Position numbers and translations under genes: made by a program | Assembly (NCBI GenBank): GCA_013373375.1 | Contig: JABXHY010000061.1 | Location: 33,870-97,869 of the forward strand | Source of the DNA: Gammaproteobacteria bacterium | GTDB taxonomy: Bacteria; Pseudomonadota; Gammaproteobacteria; Enterobacterales; Kangiellaceae | Direction: 5' to 3' | Length of the DNA: 64,000 nucleotides | Shown: positions 47,982 through 56,653 of the stretch, piece by piece | Layout: the number at the start of each line of letters is the position of its first letter | Position numbering within the stretch: position 1 is the first letter of the stretch | The notes under the pieces: model-generated | Database searches by the model: none | Seen by the model: only the letters and a program-made list of their open reading frames with translations | What the model was told of the DNA's origin: nothing

Positions 47982-48575
47982 ATGCCAGCTAACAATCCGC
48001 TAACAAATAAATTACGCCAACCTTTAAGTTTTGATACACAATTGCAAAGCTTTCCGATGAAATTTCATACAACCTGGGGCTTGTTTTCACCTCGGGAAGT
48101 GGACGAAGGTTCCAGGCTGTTACTCGATCACGTCGACATTGCCGACAATGCAGACTGCTTCGATCTCGGATGCGGCTATGGCGTCTTAGGTATTACATTG
48201 GCGAAAATGGCACCCAATGGCACAACCATAATGGCCGACAAAGACTTTGTTGCTGTTGATTACGCAAACGAAAATGCAAAACTTAATCGGGCTAATAATG
48301 CAAAAGCCATCCTTAGCAATGGAATGGAGCAGCTTAAGGATGAGAAATTCGATGTTATTGTTTCGAATATTCCAGCCAAAGTTGGCAATGAAATGCTGAC
48401 AATATTTTTACAAGATGCTTTGCACCATTTGAAACCAAATGGTCAGTTTTATGTTGTCACCATTAATGGATTACGTCAGTTTATGAAGCGAAACTTTAAT
48501 GAGACTTTTGGAAACTATAAAAAGCACAAACAAGGAAAAAACTACACCGTAGCAAGCGCCAAAAAATTGTCATAA
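47982..48575 (+). CDS. Small class I SAM-dependent methyltransferase (RsmC-like C-terminal domain)
   Basis: 197 residues. The fold and sequence follow the methyltransferase-small family: FHTTWGLFSPREVDEGSRLLL precedes SAM motif I CFDLGCGYGVLGITLAK, then motif II IMADKDF and a motif IV region. Motif IV reads SNIPAK instead of the NPPF/NPPY of RsmC or RsmD, so aminated-base (guanine N2) methylation is less certain. RsmC itself has two such domains; this protein has one. It is divergent from the DUF1820-rlmM operon. It ends at 48575, followed by a long gap. Confidence 0.85.
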   Translation: MPANNPLTNKLRQPLSFDTQLQSFPMKFHTTWGLFSPREVDEGSRLLLDHVDIADNADCFDLGCGYGVLGITLAKMAPNGTTIMADKDFVAVDYANENAKLNRANNAKAILSNGMEQLKDEKFDVIVSNIPAKVGNEMLTIFLQDALHHLKPNGQFYVVTINGLRQFMKRNFNETFGNYKKHKQGKNYTVASAKKLS

Positions 48576-49015
48576 AGGGCTAATCCATTGGCGTCATTGA
48601 GCTGTCATAATGTTTCCACAGATGCTGTGGATAACTATGGGGAAAAGTTTTTTAAAAGAGCGCTCAGCCCCGATGAATCCATAGGCTTTGTTAAATTGGT
48701 TATTTTTTAACCTCATTTAAATTTCCTATATTTTTCAAAAGGTTACAAACAAAAGTCGATTCGTATAAGAATTATTCAAGTTGCTTAGCGTTTGTGCAAG
48801 GTGCCAAAATTTAAGTGTTATTTTCTGTGGATTACTATTGACAAGCGAAACCAATATTGATTTTGTCTAGCTTTAATATAACCGTAACAAACTGCACCTT
48901 AGGTCTCATCGGAATACTCAGAGGTGAAATCAAAGTAATCACTAACATCGCGCATTTTATGTACCAATTTGCCAGCCAAAGTGGACTTTTTGACTAACCA
49001 ATCTGGCATAAATCA
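48576..49015. other. Intergenic region with two DnaA-box-like sites
   Basis: A 440-bp AT-rich gap between convergent genes. It holds TGTGGATAA at 48626 (a perfect DnaA-box match) and TGTGGATTA at 48826 (one mismatch), exactly 200 bp apart, plus the hairpin CCACAG-ATG-CTGTGG (48616-48630) overlapping the first. No ORF, tRNA or U-tract terminator was seen. Two boxes do not make an origin, and no replication gene is nearby. Confidence 0.4.
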
Positions 49016-50242
49016 TTAAGCAAAAAACCAATAAGCAATAACAATCGCTGCCACAATTCCGGCAATATCCGCAAAGACACCACAAGCAATAGCATGTCTC
49101 AGTCGACGAATATTAACGGCACCAAAATAAACCGCCAGTACATAAAAAGTCGTTTCTGTGCTGCCTTGAAAAACTGCCGCGAGACGAGCGGAAAAAGAAT
49201 CGACGCCATATTGATTCATTGTTTCTAACATCATGGCTCTCGCACCACTCCCTGAAAATGGTCGCATAAGACCAGTCGGGAGAGCTTCCGTAAACTTGGT
49301 GTCGAAGCCCAACATGCCAATCAAACTCGCCACCCCATTAATGAGCAAATCCAGCAAACCGCTGCTGCGTAATAAACCTACTGCCACTAACATGGCGACA
49401 AGGTAAGGCATAATGGTGACCGCTAAATCAAATCCCTGTTTAGCACCTTCAATGAACTGTTCGTAAATCGCTACTTTCCGATACCACGCAAGTGCAACGA
49501 AACCCATGATCGCGGTTATCAACAAACCATTACCAATAAACGATGACATTTCTGTTAGTTCATCACTAGGCAATTGCGCGAACCACCAAATGAGCATGCC
49601 CAATATTGTGATAGCACCCAAGACGTACCCGGCAATAACCTTGTTGAATAAATTAATGCGCTGTATCCAGGCAACAGCTAGTAGCCCTGCTAAAGTTGCA
49701 CAAGATGTTGCGAGAAGAATAGGGATAAACACATCAGCAGGATTGGCGGCACCTTGCTGTGCTCGATACATCATAATCGTGACCGGAAACAAAGATATGG
49801 CTGAAGTATTCAGCACCAAAAACAGGATTTGCGCATTACTGGCAGTATCTTTTTGAGAGTTAATTAACTGTAAACTTTGCATTGCCTTAATTCCGGCAGG
49901 TGTTGCTGCATTGTCCAAACCAAAAATATTGGCTGCCATATTCATGGTTATATGTCCAAACGCAGGATGGCCTCTAGGTACCTCAGGCATTAGTTTTGCG
50001 AACAGCGGCTCCAGTGCCCGTGCAAAAAAATTCAGTCCTCCAGAAGCTTCAGCCAACTTAAGCACCCCCATCCAAAAACACAATAAACCAATAAGTCCTA
50101 TCGCAATTTCAATGCTTAAAGCTGCCATTTCAAAAATACTATTCATCAATGCACTGAAAATTAAGGTATTACCTTCAACTAACCACTGCCAGAGTGCAGC
50201 AGCAAAAGAACCAAGCAGCATTCCTCCCCAAAGTTTATTCAT
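49016..50242 (-). CDS. SpmA-SpmB fusion, nucleoside recognition (Gate) domain membrane protein
   Basis: 408 residues, an inner-membrane protein with about ten helices. The N-terminal half matches SpmA (NAATPAGIKAMQSLQ, GHITMNMAANIFGLDN) and the C-terminal half SpmB (YLVAMLVAVGLLRSSG, LPTGLMRPFSGSGARAMM, FQGSTETTFYVLAVYFGAV). In Bacillus these are separate spore maturation proteins; fused forms are common in non-sporulating proteobacteria, where the function is unknown. Both halves carry the Gate/nucleoside recognition domain, related to concentrative nucleoside transporters. ATG at 50242; it is a single gene. Confidence 0.9.
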   Translation of the reverse strand: MNKLWGGMLLGSFAAALWQWLVEGNTLIFSALMNSIFEMAALSIEIAIGLIGLLCFWMGVLKLAEASGGLNFFARALEPLFAKLMPEVPRGHPAFGHITMNMAANIFGLDNAATPAGIKAMQSLQLINSQKDTASNAQILFLVLNTSAISLFPVTIMMYRAQQGAANPADVFIPILLATSCATLAGLLAVAWIQRINLFNKVIAGYVLGAITILGMLIWWFAQLPSDELTEMSSFIGNGLLITAIMGFVALAWYRKVAIYEQFIEGAKQGFDLAVTIMPYLVAMLVAVGLLRSSGLLDLLINGVASLIGMLGFDTKFTEALPTGLMRPFSGSGARAMMLETMNQYGVDSFSARLAAVFQGSTETTFYVLAVYFGAVNIRRLRHAIACGVFADIAGIVAAIVIAYWFFA

Positions 50243-50484
50243 TCAAATTCTCATCCTTTTATTTGCCATGTTATTAAAGTAAGTTAAGTCAATTAAACTG
50301 GATAAACTACAGAGTTAGCATACTATAGTTATTGATTGCTTTAGTATTAATGGGTTGAACCCTCTCGTATGGCGAATTATTTTTACTGAGAAATCGTTAA
50401 ACTAAAGGCTGCGTTCAATTGGTTCCGCAACAGCATTCACCAAAATTTGGCAGCTATCTCCAACGATTAATATAAAGACTATAT

Positions 50485-51252
50485 ATGGCATTGCATTACT
50501 ACTTCGATGACTTCCCTTCTATAATCGCTCACCGTGGTCTGAGCGCTTTTGCTCCTGAAAATACCCAAGCGAGTTTTATTCTCGCCGCTCAGCATGGCTT
50601 TACCTGGGTCGAAACAGATATTCGACTAACTAAAGATCAGAAAGCTATGGTGTTTCACGATGCAACCTTGGAAAGAACCACCAACTACAGTGGTTATTTT
50701 TCTGAGTTATCCCTTAAAGATGCTTTAACCATTGATGCGGGCTCTTGGTTCAGTCCGCGATTTTCTAACCAAACCATTCCAAGCTTAGAGCAATTGTTAG
50801 ATCTCGCCGTAAAATTTAAGTTAGGAGTGAACTTGGAAATTAAACCCAATTACCAAGAAGATGAATTAACCGCCGAAATTATTCACCAAACTTTGCGCGC
50901 GCGGAAGAAAAATCCCCCCGTATTGTTATCTAGCTATTCGGTGTCAGCACTAGAAGTCTGTCAAAAATTGCGCCCTCGTACCCCAAGAGCCCTAGTCGTC
51001 GATAGTTTCGAACTCAATACACCTCAAGAAATAATATCGCTTACTGAAAGACTGGGATGCACTTCTCTTCATATAAATAAGCAACTTGTTTTCACTGAGC
51101 TTATCCAGCTTAGTCATGTTGCGCCTTTTGATCTGATGTGTTTTACCGTTAACACGAAAGAAACCGCAGAACAATGTTGGTCCGCAGGATGTGTGAGTGT
51201 CTTCTCAGATAATGGATTGCAAGAGCCAGTAACAGGGTTAAATGGTGCTTAA
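50485..51252 (+). CDS. Glycerophosphodiester phosphodiesterase
   Basis: 255 residues, cytoplasmic UgpQ-like (no signal peptide). It hydrolyses glycerophosphodiesters to glycerol-3-phosphate and an alcohol. The active site is complete: IIAHRGLSAFAPENT with the catalytic His and Arg, the second His in MVFHDATLERTTN, VETDIRL metal ligands, and GVNLEIKPN. ATG at 50485. Its last five codons and stop are followed by an exact 18-bp tandem copy (51235-51270). The next gene, a HAD phosphatase, follows after 94 nt. Confidence 0.93.
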   Translation: MALHYYFDDFPSIIAHRGLSAFAPENTQASFILAAQHGFTWVETDIRLTKDQKAMVFHDATLERTTNYSGYFSELSLKDALTIDAGSWFSPRFSNQTIPSLEQLLDLAVKFKLGVNLEIKPNYQEDELTAEIIHQTLRARKKNPPVLLSSYSVSALEVCQKLRPRTPRALVVDSFELNTPQEIISLTERLGCTSLHINKQLVFTELIQLSHVAPFDLMCFTVNTKETAEQCWSAGCVSVFSDNGLQEPVTGLNGA

Positions 51253-51270
51253 GGGTTAAATGGTGCTTAA
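51235..51270 (+). repeat. Exact 18-bp tandem duplication over the GDPD stop codon
   Basis: GGGTTAAATGGTGCTTAA occurs at 51235-51252 and again at 51253-51270 with no gap. The unit is six codons (G-L-N-G-A-stop), so the second copy lies directly after the first stop. It looks like a recent slippage or recombination event. Confidence 0.9.
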
Positions 51271-51346
51271 GGTTTAATTGCTTATCATCCACCTTAATTA
51301 AACCAACGTAATTGTTATTATAAAAATTAATAACGATGGAAATTGT

Positions 51347-51922
51347 ATGTTCAGTGGTTTTATTTTTGATCTCGATGGGACGTTAGTAAATTCAACACTA
51401 AATTTTCAAGAAATTAAACGTGCGGTCGGCTGCCCCTCAAATCAAGATTTGTTAAGTTATGCGGAACAACTTGAGCCTGTTAATAAAAGAAAAGTGATTC
51501 AAACTATCGAGCACTACGAATTAGAAGACGCGAAAAACTCTCAAATATTACCAGGCGCAAAGGAGTTTTTAGCATGGCTCAGACAATTAAGTATTCCTAG
51601 CGCTCTAGTAACTCGAAACTCACCAAAAGCCACCGAGCTTAAATTAACACAGAACAAATTAAGCTTTGATATCGTTTTGACACGTGAAGACTCTTTACCA
51701 AAGCCCGCGCCAGATGCTTTATTGCGGATTTTAAATGAATGGCAATTTACAGGAGAGCAAACCGTTTATATCGGCGATTACTTGTATGACATACAAGCGG
51801 CAAGAAACGCCAAAATGAATTCTTATTTATACGCACCAGAAATAATTCCTCAATATGCAACAATGGCAGATTTGACATTTAATTGCTGGCACGATTTACT
51901 CGAAAGAATCAGCGCAAATTAA
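51347..51922 (+). CDS. HAD family hydrolase
   Basis: 191 residues. All HAD motifs are present: DLDGTLV (nucleophile Asp), SALVTRNS for motif II, KPAPDAL with motif III Lys, and YIGDYLYDIQAARNA for motif IV. The helical cap between motifs I and II makes it subclass IA, resembling phosphoglycolate phosphatase-type proteins. The substrate is unknown; neighbouring GDPD suggests small phosphate esters. ATG at 51347 with a weak ribosome binding site. It is convergent with the DUF2805 gene, only 2 bp apart. Confidence 0.9.
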   Translation: MFSGFIFDLDGTLVNSTLNFQEIKRAVGCPSNQDLLSYAEQLEPVNKRKVIQTIEHYELEDAKNSQILPGAKEFLAWLRQLSIPSALVTRNSPKATELKLTQNKLSFDIVLTREDSLPKPAPDALLRILNEWQFTGEQTVYIGDYLYDIQAARNAKMNSYLYAPEIIPQYATMADLTFNCWHDLLERISAN

Positions 51923-51924
51923 GC

Positions 51925-52209
51925 CTACTGACGTTTATATTGTGTTGCACAATAGGCTCGCTCTATTTCTGGAGAACGAAGCGATTGATGTTTGGTTTTT
52001 CTACCGGTTACTCTTTTCCTCCACATTTTAAAACTGCTCGGTTTCATTTCGCGTCGCATTAACTTGATAACGTCAGCCTCTTTAAGACCATACAATCGCT
52101 CGATAGCTTCAAATGGCGTCCGGTCTTCCCACGCCATTTCAATAATTCGAGATACTTCTTCCTCAGAAAAAGAGCCATTAACTTCATAGGTTGATTTTTC
52201 TAAAGTCAC
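51925..52209 (-). CDS. DUF2805 / TIGR03643 family protein
   Basis: 94 residues. The family core is clear: SEEEVSRIIEMAWEDRTPFEAI, YGLKEADVIKLMRREMKPSSFKMWRKRVTGRKTKH. It reads like an HTH with a basic tail, so nucleic acid binding is likely, though the family has no proven function. The start is GTG at 52209; no ATG is available. It ends 2 bp from the convergent HAD gene. Confidence 0.85.
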   Translation of the reverse strand: MTLEKSTYEVNGSFSEEEVSRIIEMAWEDRTPFEAIERLYGLKEADVIKLMRREMKPSSFKMWRKRVTGRKTKHQSLRSPEIERAYCATQYKRQ

Positions 52210-52292
52210 AAGTCGAACGCCTTCTAAAAAAATTTTAATAAATTAATTTACTTTAAGCACAAATAATCTTTATCAGTTTTCGCTGATGGCCA

Positions 52293-52979
52293 TTAAGCTG
52301 GTCGATTTTTCAAAAATCCTCGATCTGCCAAATGTCCGGTCTTAACTAAAATGGTACAGCCTTGCTTCGAGTACGGCTGATGTTCACTTAAATGAGGGCT
52401 TCTTATCCAGGTTCCTGCGGGATACTCTCCAAGTTCGTCGGCAAAAACGCCGTCTAACACCAGGATTTCTTCGCCACCGAAATGTATATGAGGTTTGAAA
52501 AAGGTATTCGGAGCCCATCGAACCAAGGCAACATTTTCATACTTAAAGTTATGCAGAGGCTTAACCGAGAGTCCTTCGACTAACCCTGGCTGCCATTCCA
52601 TCGAACTTGTATCGAGTTTAAGTTGTGCTGAGTCTTCATTAGAAAATTGGTTTAGTTTGACAAAAATAATACAACCATTAAGGCTACTCGGAGAATGGCT
52701 GGACCCGGGCGGATTTCTTAAATAAGACCCGGCAGGAAAATCACCGGATTCGTCAGAGAATACACCGTCTAACACAAAAATTTCCTCGCCCATCGGATGC
52801 GAATGAGCAGGAAAATTACTTTGCGGGTCATATCGAACGATACTCGTTGTGAGCCCGGACTCGGCAGCTTCTCTTTCTAATTTTTTACGCCAAATTCCTT
52901 TGGCGGGAGCGGCTTCCCAATCTTGTTCAGTGGTATTTAATACAACTCGAACAGAGGGATCCATATTTAATGATTTCAT
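52293..52979 (-). CDS. Bicupin protein, ChrR cupin-like
   Basis: 228 residues with two ChrR-type cupin halves. The first has FPAHSHPMGEEIFVLDGVFSDESGDFPAG and the second FKPHIHFGGEEILVLDGVFADELGEYPAG, each with the H-x-H ... E metal ligands of the cupin fold. ChrR is the zinc anti-sigma factor of RpoE in Rhodobacter, but this protein has no N-terminal anti-sigma domain and no sigma factor is adjacent. It more likely is a metal enzyme or redox sensor (inference). ATG at 52979, or Met6 at 52964. Confidence 0.85.
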   Translation of the reverse strand: MKSLNMDPSVRVVLNTTEQDWEAAPAKGIWRKKLEREAAESGLTTSIVRYDPQSNFPAHSHPMGEEIFVLDGVFSDESGDFPAGSYLRNPPGSSHSPSSLNGCIIFVKLNQFSNEDSAQLKLDTSSMEWQPGLVEGLSVKPLHNFKYENVALVRWAPNTFFKPHIHFGGEEILVLDGVFADELGEYPAGTWIRSPHLSEHQPYSKQGCTILVKTGHLADRGFLKNRPA

Positions 52980-53067
52980 AAACTAATTGATAAGATATAA
53001 ACAAATAACCTTTACGCTATTAACATCAGTATAGATTATCATTCTTTCAATCTGGACTATCGAAGTC

Positions 53068-53385
53068 CTATTTGCTGGAACGCTCTTCATGGCATTGCCA
53101 GCAGTAATCAAAACTTTCAGGATTAATTTCTTTGCAGTGAGTGCATTGCCACTCAGCGTCTGAGTCCATTTGCTTCATATACTTATTATAGATGGATTGA
53201 GCATCCTCGAGTTGACTGTCCTTAACCCACAATGACACTTGCGACTCGTTAACCGGAACTTCACCAATAGCACCAGCAAGCGCCTCACCTCTGGTTTGAA
53301 CCGCAATGCCCTGGTGTTCAATGAAACCTTTCAGCATATTGGCATCAAGAGCGGTAATACAGGTACACAATTTTACTAACGACAT
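53068..53385 (-). CDS. DUF2007 protein with C-terminal RanBP2-like zinc ribbon
   Basis: 105 residues. The N-terminal ~70 residues match the putative signal-transducing DUF2007 domain (DANMLKGFIEHQGI, VNESQVSLWVKDSQLEDAQSIY). The C-terminus WQCTHCKEINPESFDYCWQCHEE is a four-cysteine zinc finger of the RanBP2 type. The combination is common in proteobacteria and unstudied; DUF2007 is thought to sense or interact with a small ligand or protein. ATG at 53385 and no clear partner. It lies 95 bp downstream of the csp gene, separated by that gene's terminator. Confidence 0.85.
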   Translation of the reverse strand: MSLVKLCTCITALDANMLKGFIEHQGIAVQTRGEALAGAIGEVPVNESQVSLWVKDSQLEDAQSIYNKYMKQMDSDAEWQCTHCKEINPESFDYCWQCHEERSSK

Positions 53386-53431
53386 TTCAATTCCTTATGT
53401 TCAATAACAGCAACTGGCACACCATTAAAAC

Positions 53432-53460
53432 AAAAAAAAGCCGCGGATGAAACCACGGCT
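53432..53460 (-). terminator. Rho-independent terminator of the csp gene
   Basis: On the - strand AGCCGTGG / CCGCGGCT forms an 8-bp stem (one U-G pair) with a 6-nt loop, followed by eight Ts. It lies 20 nt after the cold-shock gene. Confidence 0.85.
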
Positions 53461-53480
53461 CATACAGCACCGAAAAATTA

Positions 53481-53690
53481 TTAAGCAATAATTTGAACGT
53501 TAGCTGCTTGAGGACCTTTCTGACCATCTTGGATTTCGAACTGTACTTTTTGGCCTTCTGCGAGAGTTTTGAATCCATCAGCGTTGATTGAGCTGAAATG
53601 AACAAATACATCAGGTCCATTTTCCTGCTCTAAAAACCCAAAGCCTTTAGTCTCGTTGAACCATTTTACAGAACCAGTGGTTAATGCCAT
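53481..53690 (-). CDS. CspA-type cold-shock protein
   Basis: 69 residues, exactly one cold-shock domain. RNP1 is KGFGFLEQ and RNP2 is VFVHFSSI, with the typical start [16 protein letters not shown] and end [10 protein letters not shown]. It is an RNA chaperone or antiterminator in the cytoplasm. A strong AGGAG precedes the ATG. The upstream gene ends at 54102, leaving about 410 bp that probably contain a long structured 5' leader, as in other cspA-like genes. A strong terminator follows. Confidence 0.95.
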   Translation of the reverse strand: MALTTGSVKWFNETKGFGFLEQENGPDVFVHFSSINADGFKTLAEGQKVQFEIQDGQKGPQAANVQIIA

Positions 53691-54101
53691 TGTATTACTC
53701 CTGAGGTATTACTGTTGTACTTTGAATGGGCGCAAAAATGAGATATCACCTTATTTGAATTCACTCAGCACCGCACTGATTGTGAAACTTCAGGAATAAC
53801 TTACGATTAAACAAAACGAGGTACTGCAGAAAGGTCTACGATCTTGCCAAAACATAACTACTCGCTGTCATTTCACAGCACAATCAGTATCTAAAATCTG
53901 TTGTGCGAAGTAAAGATAAATTTCAACTGTGACAGCAAGATGACAGATCCTTCATTAACCTTGCTTTTATTAAATGGTTTTGAGATGCTCATGTTTAAAG
54001 TTATTAAATAATCGCACCAAAAAATAGCAGCTAGACTGCTAAAAATTAATCAACTCACAATATTCATTTTCACAATTAAGCTGGCTGTAAGTGACTCAAT
54101 T
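53691..54101 (-). promoter_or_regulatory. Putative structured 5' leader of the csp gene
   Basis: A 410-bp gene-free stretch upstream of the cold-shock gene. Two 10-bp segments, 53775-53784 and 53879-53888, are perfectly complementary (ACTGATTGTG and CACAATCAGT), and with an adjacent TTTCA/TGAAA pairing they could form a long-range stem in the mRNA leader. I could not assign a -35/-10 pair with confidence. No ORF is seen. Confidence 0.35.
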
Positions 54102-54959
54102 TCACTCTTTTTCTTCAGCAATTAAGTCCTCAAAATCTTCGATATAATTATCGATACGAGCTAATAACTTCTTTTCCTGTTTTGGCGTCATTGTGTCGGC
54201 CAATAATCCAAGATAACGCTCGGCAACTTCTGCATTATGTTGATAAGCTTGTATTAACTCTTCTGACTGAAGTGACTGCCCTTCCACAATTAGTTTAGTA
54301 AACTCTGTCTTTCTTTTCGCGACATCTTCGAGTAAAAATGCTTGCTGTAACGCACTGCGCCATTGCTCTCGATATTTCAGACGCATTTCACCCGTACTTT
54401 TAAGTTCACTGGCCCACTTTTCAACAAGTTTCTTTTGCTCTTTTGTGAGTCGACCGGACCACTCATTGATGTTATCTGTTAGATTTTCAATTCGACGCTC
54501 AATAACATCTTCGTCAGAACGCTCTTCTACTTCTTCGCTCCACTCCTGATCATTTTCTTTTAACGCAGCAACAAAAGACTCAAGTTGCGGTTTAGTCATT
54601 GTTAACATCAATTCGGTTAATTGTGGTGACATTTCAGCAAGAATTCGTTCATAAAACTCTCGAATTTGCTGGCGACGTTGCTCGTAATTTACGACTACCT
54701 CTCGCTGTTTAATGTCTTGTTTGATGCCATTTAAAAAACTGACATACGCTGGTAGCTCCGATGTCCGATGCCAGCGTGTTTTAAGCACCATGAGTTTTTC
54801 CAGCTCTGATTCTTGAGCATCGGTCAGCTCTATATAATCATCGACATACCAGGGGACCACCCAATCAAGCCGGTTGTACCAAAACTTTAACCCACAACCT
54901 TGCAACAACAGAACGACCGCAATAATCAAGGTCATTACTTTTGCTTTATTTCCGCTCAT
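54102..54959 (-). CDS. DUF6279 family lipoprotein
   Basis: 285 residues. The lipoprotein signal peptide is MTLIIAVVLLLQGCG with the lipobox LLQGC (Cys22), then KFWYNRLDWVVPWYVDDYIELT, which is the family signature. The rest is helical and highly charged, with repeated E/K/R/Q-rich segments around residues 55-280 that look like long helical bundles. It is probably attached to the outer membrane and faces the periplasm. The function of the family is unknown. ATG at 54959, divergent from ttcA. Confidence 0.85.
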   Translation of the reverse strand: MSGNKAKVMTLIIAVVLLLQGCGLKFWYNRLDWVVPWYVDDYIELTDAQESELEKLMVLKTRWHRTSELPAYVSFLNGIKQDIKQREVVVNYEQRRQQIREFYERILAEMSPQLTELMLTMTKPQLESFVAALKENDQEWSEEVEERSDEDVIERRIENLTDNINEWSGRLTKEQKKLVEKWASELKSTGEMRLKYREQWRSALQQAFLLEDVAKRKTEFTKLIVEGQSLQSEELIQAYQHNAEVAERYLGLLADTMTPKQEKKLLARIDNYIEDFEDLIAEEKE

Positions 54960-55135
54960 TTCTTACCTTTTAATCTATCAGAAAGTACTAATATTCTATT
55001 AGCAGACTTACGTAACTCACTGAATATATTACGTTATAATCCGAACACTGGATAAATATCGCACAAATGGTTTCGGTACGTGTGCCACAACAGTATAATA
55101 CGCGCCCGAGTTAAGTGATATCACATCTAAAAGCT

Positions 55136-56050
55136 ATGCTACACACCACTAAAAAAGACAAGACCAGCCAGAATAAGTTGCATAAAAAGCTTCGCCGAAA
55201 TGTTGGCCAGGCCATTGCCGACTTCAATATGATTGAAGACGGCGATCGAATTATGGTGTGTCTGTCAGGTGGCAAAGACTCCTACACAATGCTCGATATT
55301 TTGCTCAATTTAAAAGCACACGCACCAGTAGATTTTGAGCTAATAGCCGTTAACCTCGATCAAAAGCAGCCCGGTTTTCCAGAGCATGTGTTACCTGAAT
55401 ATCTAAAAAGCATTGATATCCCGTTTCATATTATCGAAGAAGACACTTATTCAATTGTTAAAGAGAAAGTGCCGGAGGGCAAAACAACCTGCGCACTCTG
55501 CTCAAGACTGCGAAGAGGCATTATCTACAATTGGGCTAAGCAAAATAACATAACCAAAATTGCTCTGGGACATCACCGAGAAGACATAATCGAAACTATG
55601 TTTTTGAATATGTTTTTTGGCGGCAAGCTAAAATCAATGCCTGCCAAACTACTGAGCGACAATGGCGAACATATTGTCATCCGTCCATTAGCCTACTGCC
55701 GAGAAAAAGATATTGAAAAATACGCTGCTATAAAAGAGTTTCCGATAATTCCATGTAACTTATGCGGCTCACAGGAAAATCTGCAGCGTAAGGTTGTCAA
55801 ACAAATGTTAAGAGATTGGGATCGACAGTTTCCCGGACGCATTGAATCCATTTTTAATAGCTTAAAAAACGTCGCGGCATCTCATCTTTTAGATACAGAG
55901 CTCTACGATTTCATTGAGTTTGAACGCTTAGGCGACGGTTTCGAACAAGGTGACACCGTTTTTGACAGCCCGACCTTTTCTAATCCACCAGCCGATCCAG
56001 ATGACCAGGAACATCATCAGGTTTCTATTATTCCATTTAAATCTATTTAA
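55136..56050 (+). CDS. ttcA: tRNA 2-thiocytidine(32) synthetase
   Basis: 304 residues from the ATG at 55136; a GTG seven codons upstream (55115) is the alternative. It thiolates C32 of certain tRNAs. The PP-loop [11 protein letters not shown] is near residue 46, with the Fe-S cysteines in [11 protein letters not shown] and the third in [29 protein letters not shown] is characteristic. A stem-loop follows at 56064-56085. It is divergent from the DUF6279 lipoprotein gene. Confidence 0.96.
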   Translation: MLHTTKKDKTSQNKLHKKLRRNVGQAIADFNMIEDGDRIMVCLSGGKDSYTMLDILLNLKAHAPVDFELIAVNLDQKQPGFPEHVLPEYLKSIDIPFHIIEEDTYSIVKEKVPEGKTTCALCSRLRRGIIYNWAKQNNITKIALGHHREDIIETMFLNMFFGGKLKSMPAKLLSDNGEHIVIRPLAYCREKDIEKYAAIKEFPIIPCNLCGSQENLQRKVVKQMLRDWDRQFPGRIESIFNSLKNVAASHLLDTELYDFIEFERLGDGFEQGDTVFDSPTFSNPPADPDDQEHHQVSIIPFKSI

Positions 56051-56063
56051 ATCGCTAATTAAA

Positions 56064-56085
56064 GGTCGATAGTAAACTGTCGACC
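56064..56085 (+). terminator. Hairpin after ttcA
   Basis: GGTCGATAG / CTGTCGACC (one wobble pair) forms a 9-bp stem with a TAAA loop 13 nt after the ttcA stop codon. No U tract follows, so it is only terminator-like. Confidence 0.4.
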
Positions 56086-56150
56086 CGTTCGGTTGTATTT
56101 CTTCTGGCAATGCTCAATACTGTAGGTTCAGCTTTAGAAGAGAGATTCCT

Positions 56151-56633
56151 GTGGCAATTAAGTCGTTTATTAATCGAATATTAGGTAATGGTTCAATCAG
56201 CGAATCATCCACTAATGATACCTCTGGAGAGTCATCCGGACCAACACTCGGTGATGTTGGGATGGACAAGTTAAAGGCCGTCATTGCTGAAGTGACTGGC
56301 GCGTTTCCTTTATTCGAAAAAGCAGGGTTTGAAGTCGAAGAAGTACAAGTCGAAATTGGCCTGGCACCAAAATTGATGCCGCGATTCCGACATGTTAAAA
56401 CAATTGCACCTGCCGAGCAGGAAGCATTGATTGCGGAAGCGGGAAACAAGAAGTTGGTGAAATTTATGCTTATCAGCCTATTTAAATCACTGAAAATGAA
56501 TAATCTTATCAATGATCCGAAACTCGACTTTCATGCAATTGAAATTGATTTAACTGCAGTGCCTTCGGTACGTGGTATTTTCAAGGCGGTGAGCAATAGC
56601 GATAAGATAGTTCGATTAGGCAATCATGAATAA
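56151..56633 (+). CDS. Conserved hypothetical protein
   Basis: 160 residues from a GTG at 56151 with AGAGAGA before it. A short basic N-terminus (MAIKSFINRILGNGS) is followed by a low-complexity Ser/Thr/Gly stretch. A folded alpha/beta-looking region follows: VEEVQVEIGLAPKLMPRFRHVKTI, an Ala-rich helix, KKLVKFMLISLFKSLKMNN and FHAIEIDLTAVPSVRGIF. There is no signal peptide or strong membrane helix. I do not recognise the family. It lies 20 nt before the DnaJ-related gene on the same strand, so the two may be co-transcribed and functionally linked. Confidence 0.7.
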   Translation: MAIKSFINRILGNGSISESSTNDTSGESSGPTLGDVGMDKLKAVIAEVTGAFPLFEKAGFEVEEVQVEIGLAPKLMPRFRHVKTIAPAEQEALIAEAGNKKLVKFMLISLFKSLKMNNLINDPKLDFHAIEIDLTAVPSVRGIFKAVSNSDKIVRLGNHE

Positions 56634-56653
56634 AAAGTGAAGTTAAATTAATA

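Noticed and set aside
48626..48834. Two DnaA-box-like sequences exactly 200 bp apart
   Set aside because: Only one is a perfect match, there is no DUE-like repeat cluster or dnaA/dnaN/gidA context, and the surrounding genes are not replication genes, so I do not call an origin.
52293..52979. ChrR anti-sigma factor
   Set aside because: Only the cupin part is present, duplicated; there is no N-terminal anti-sigma domain and no ECF sigma gene nearby.
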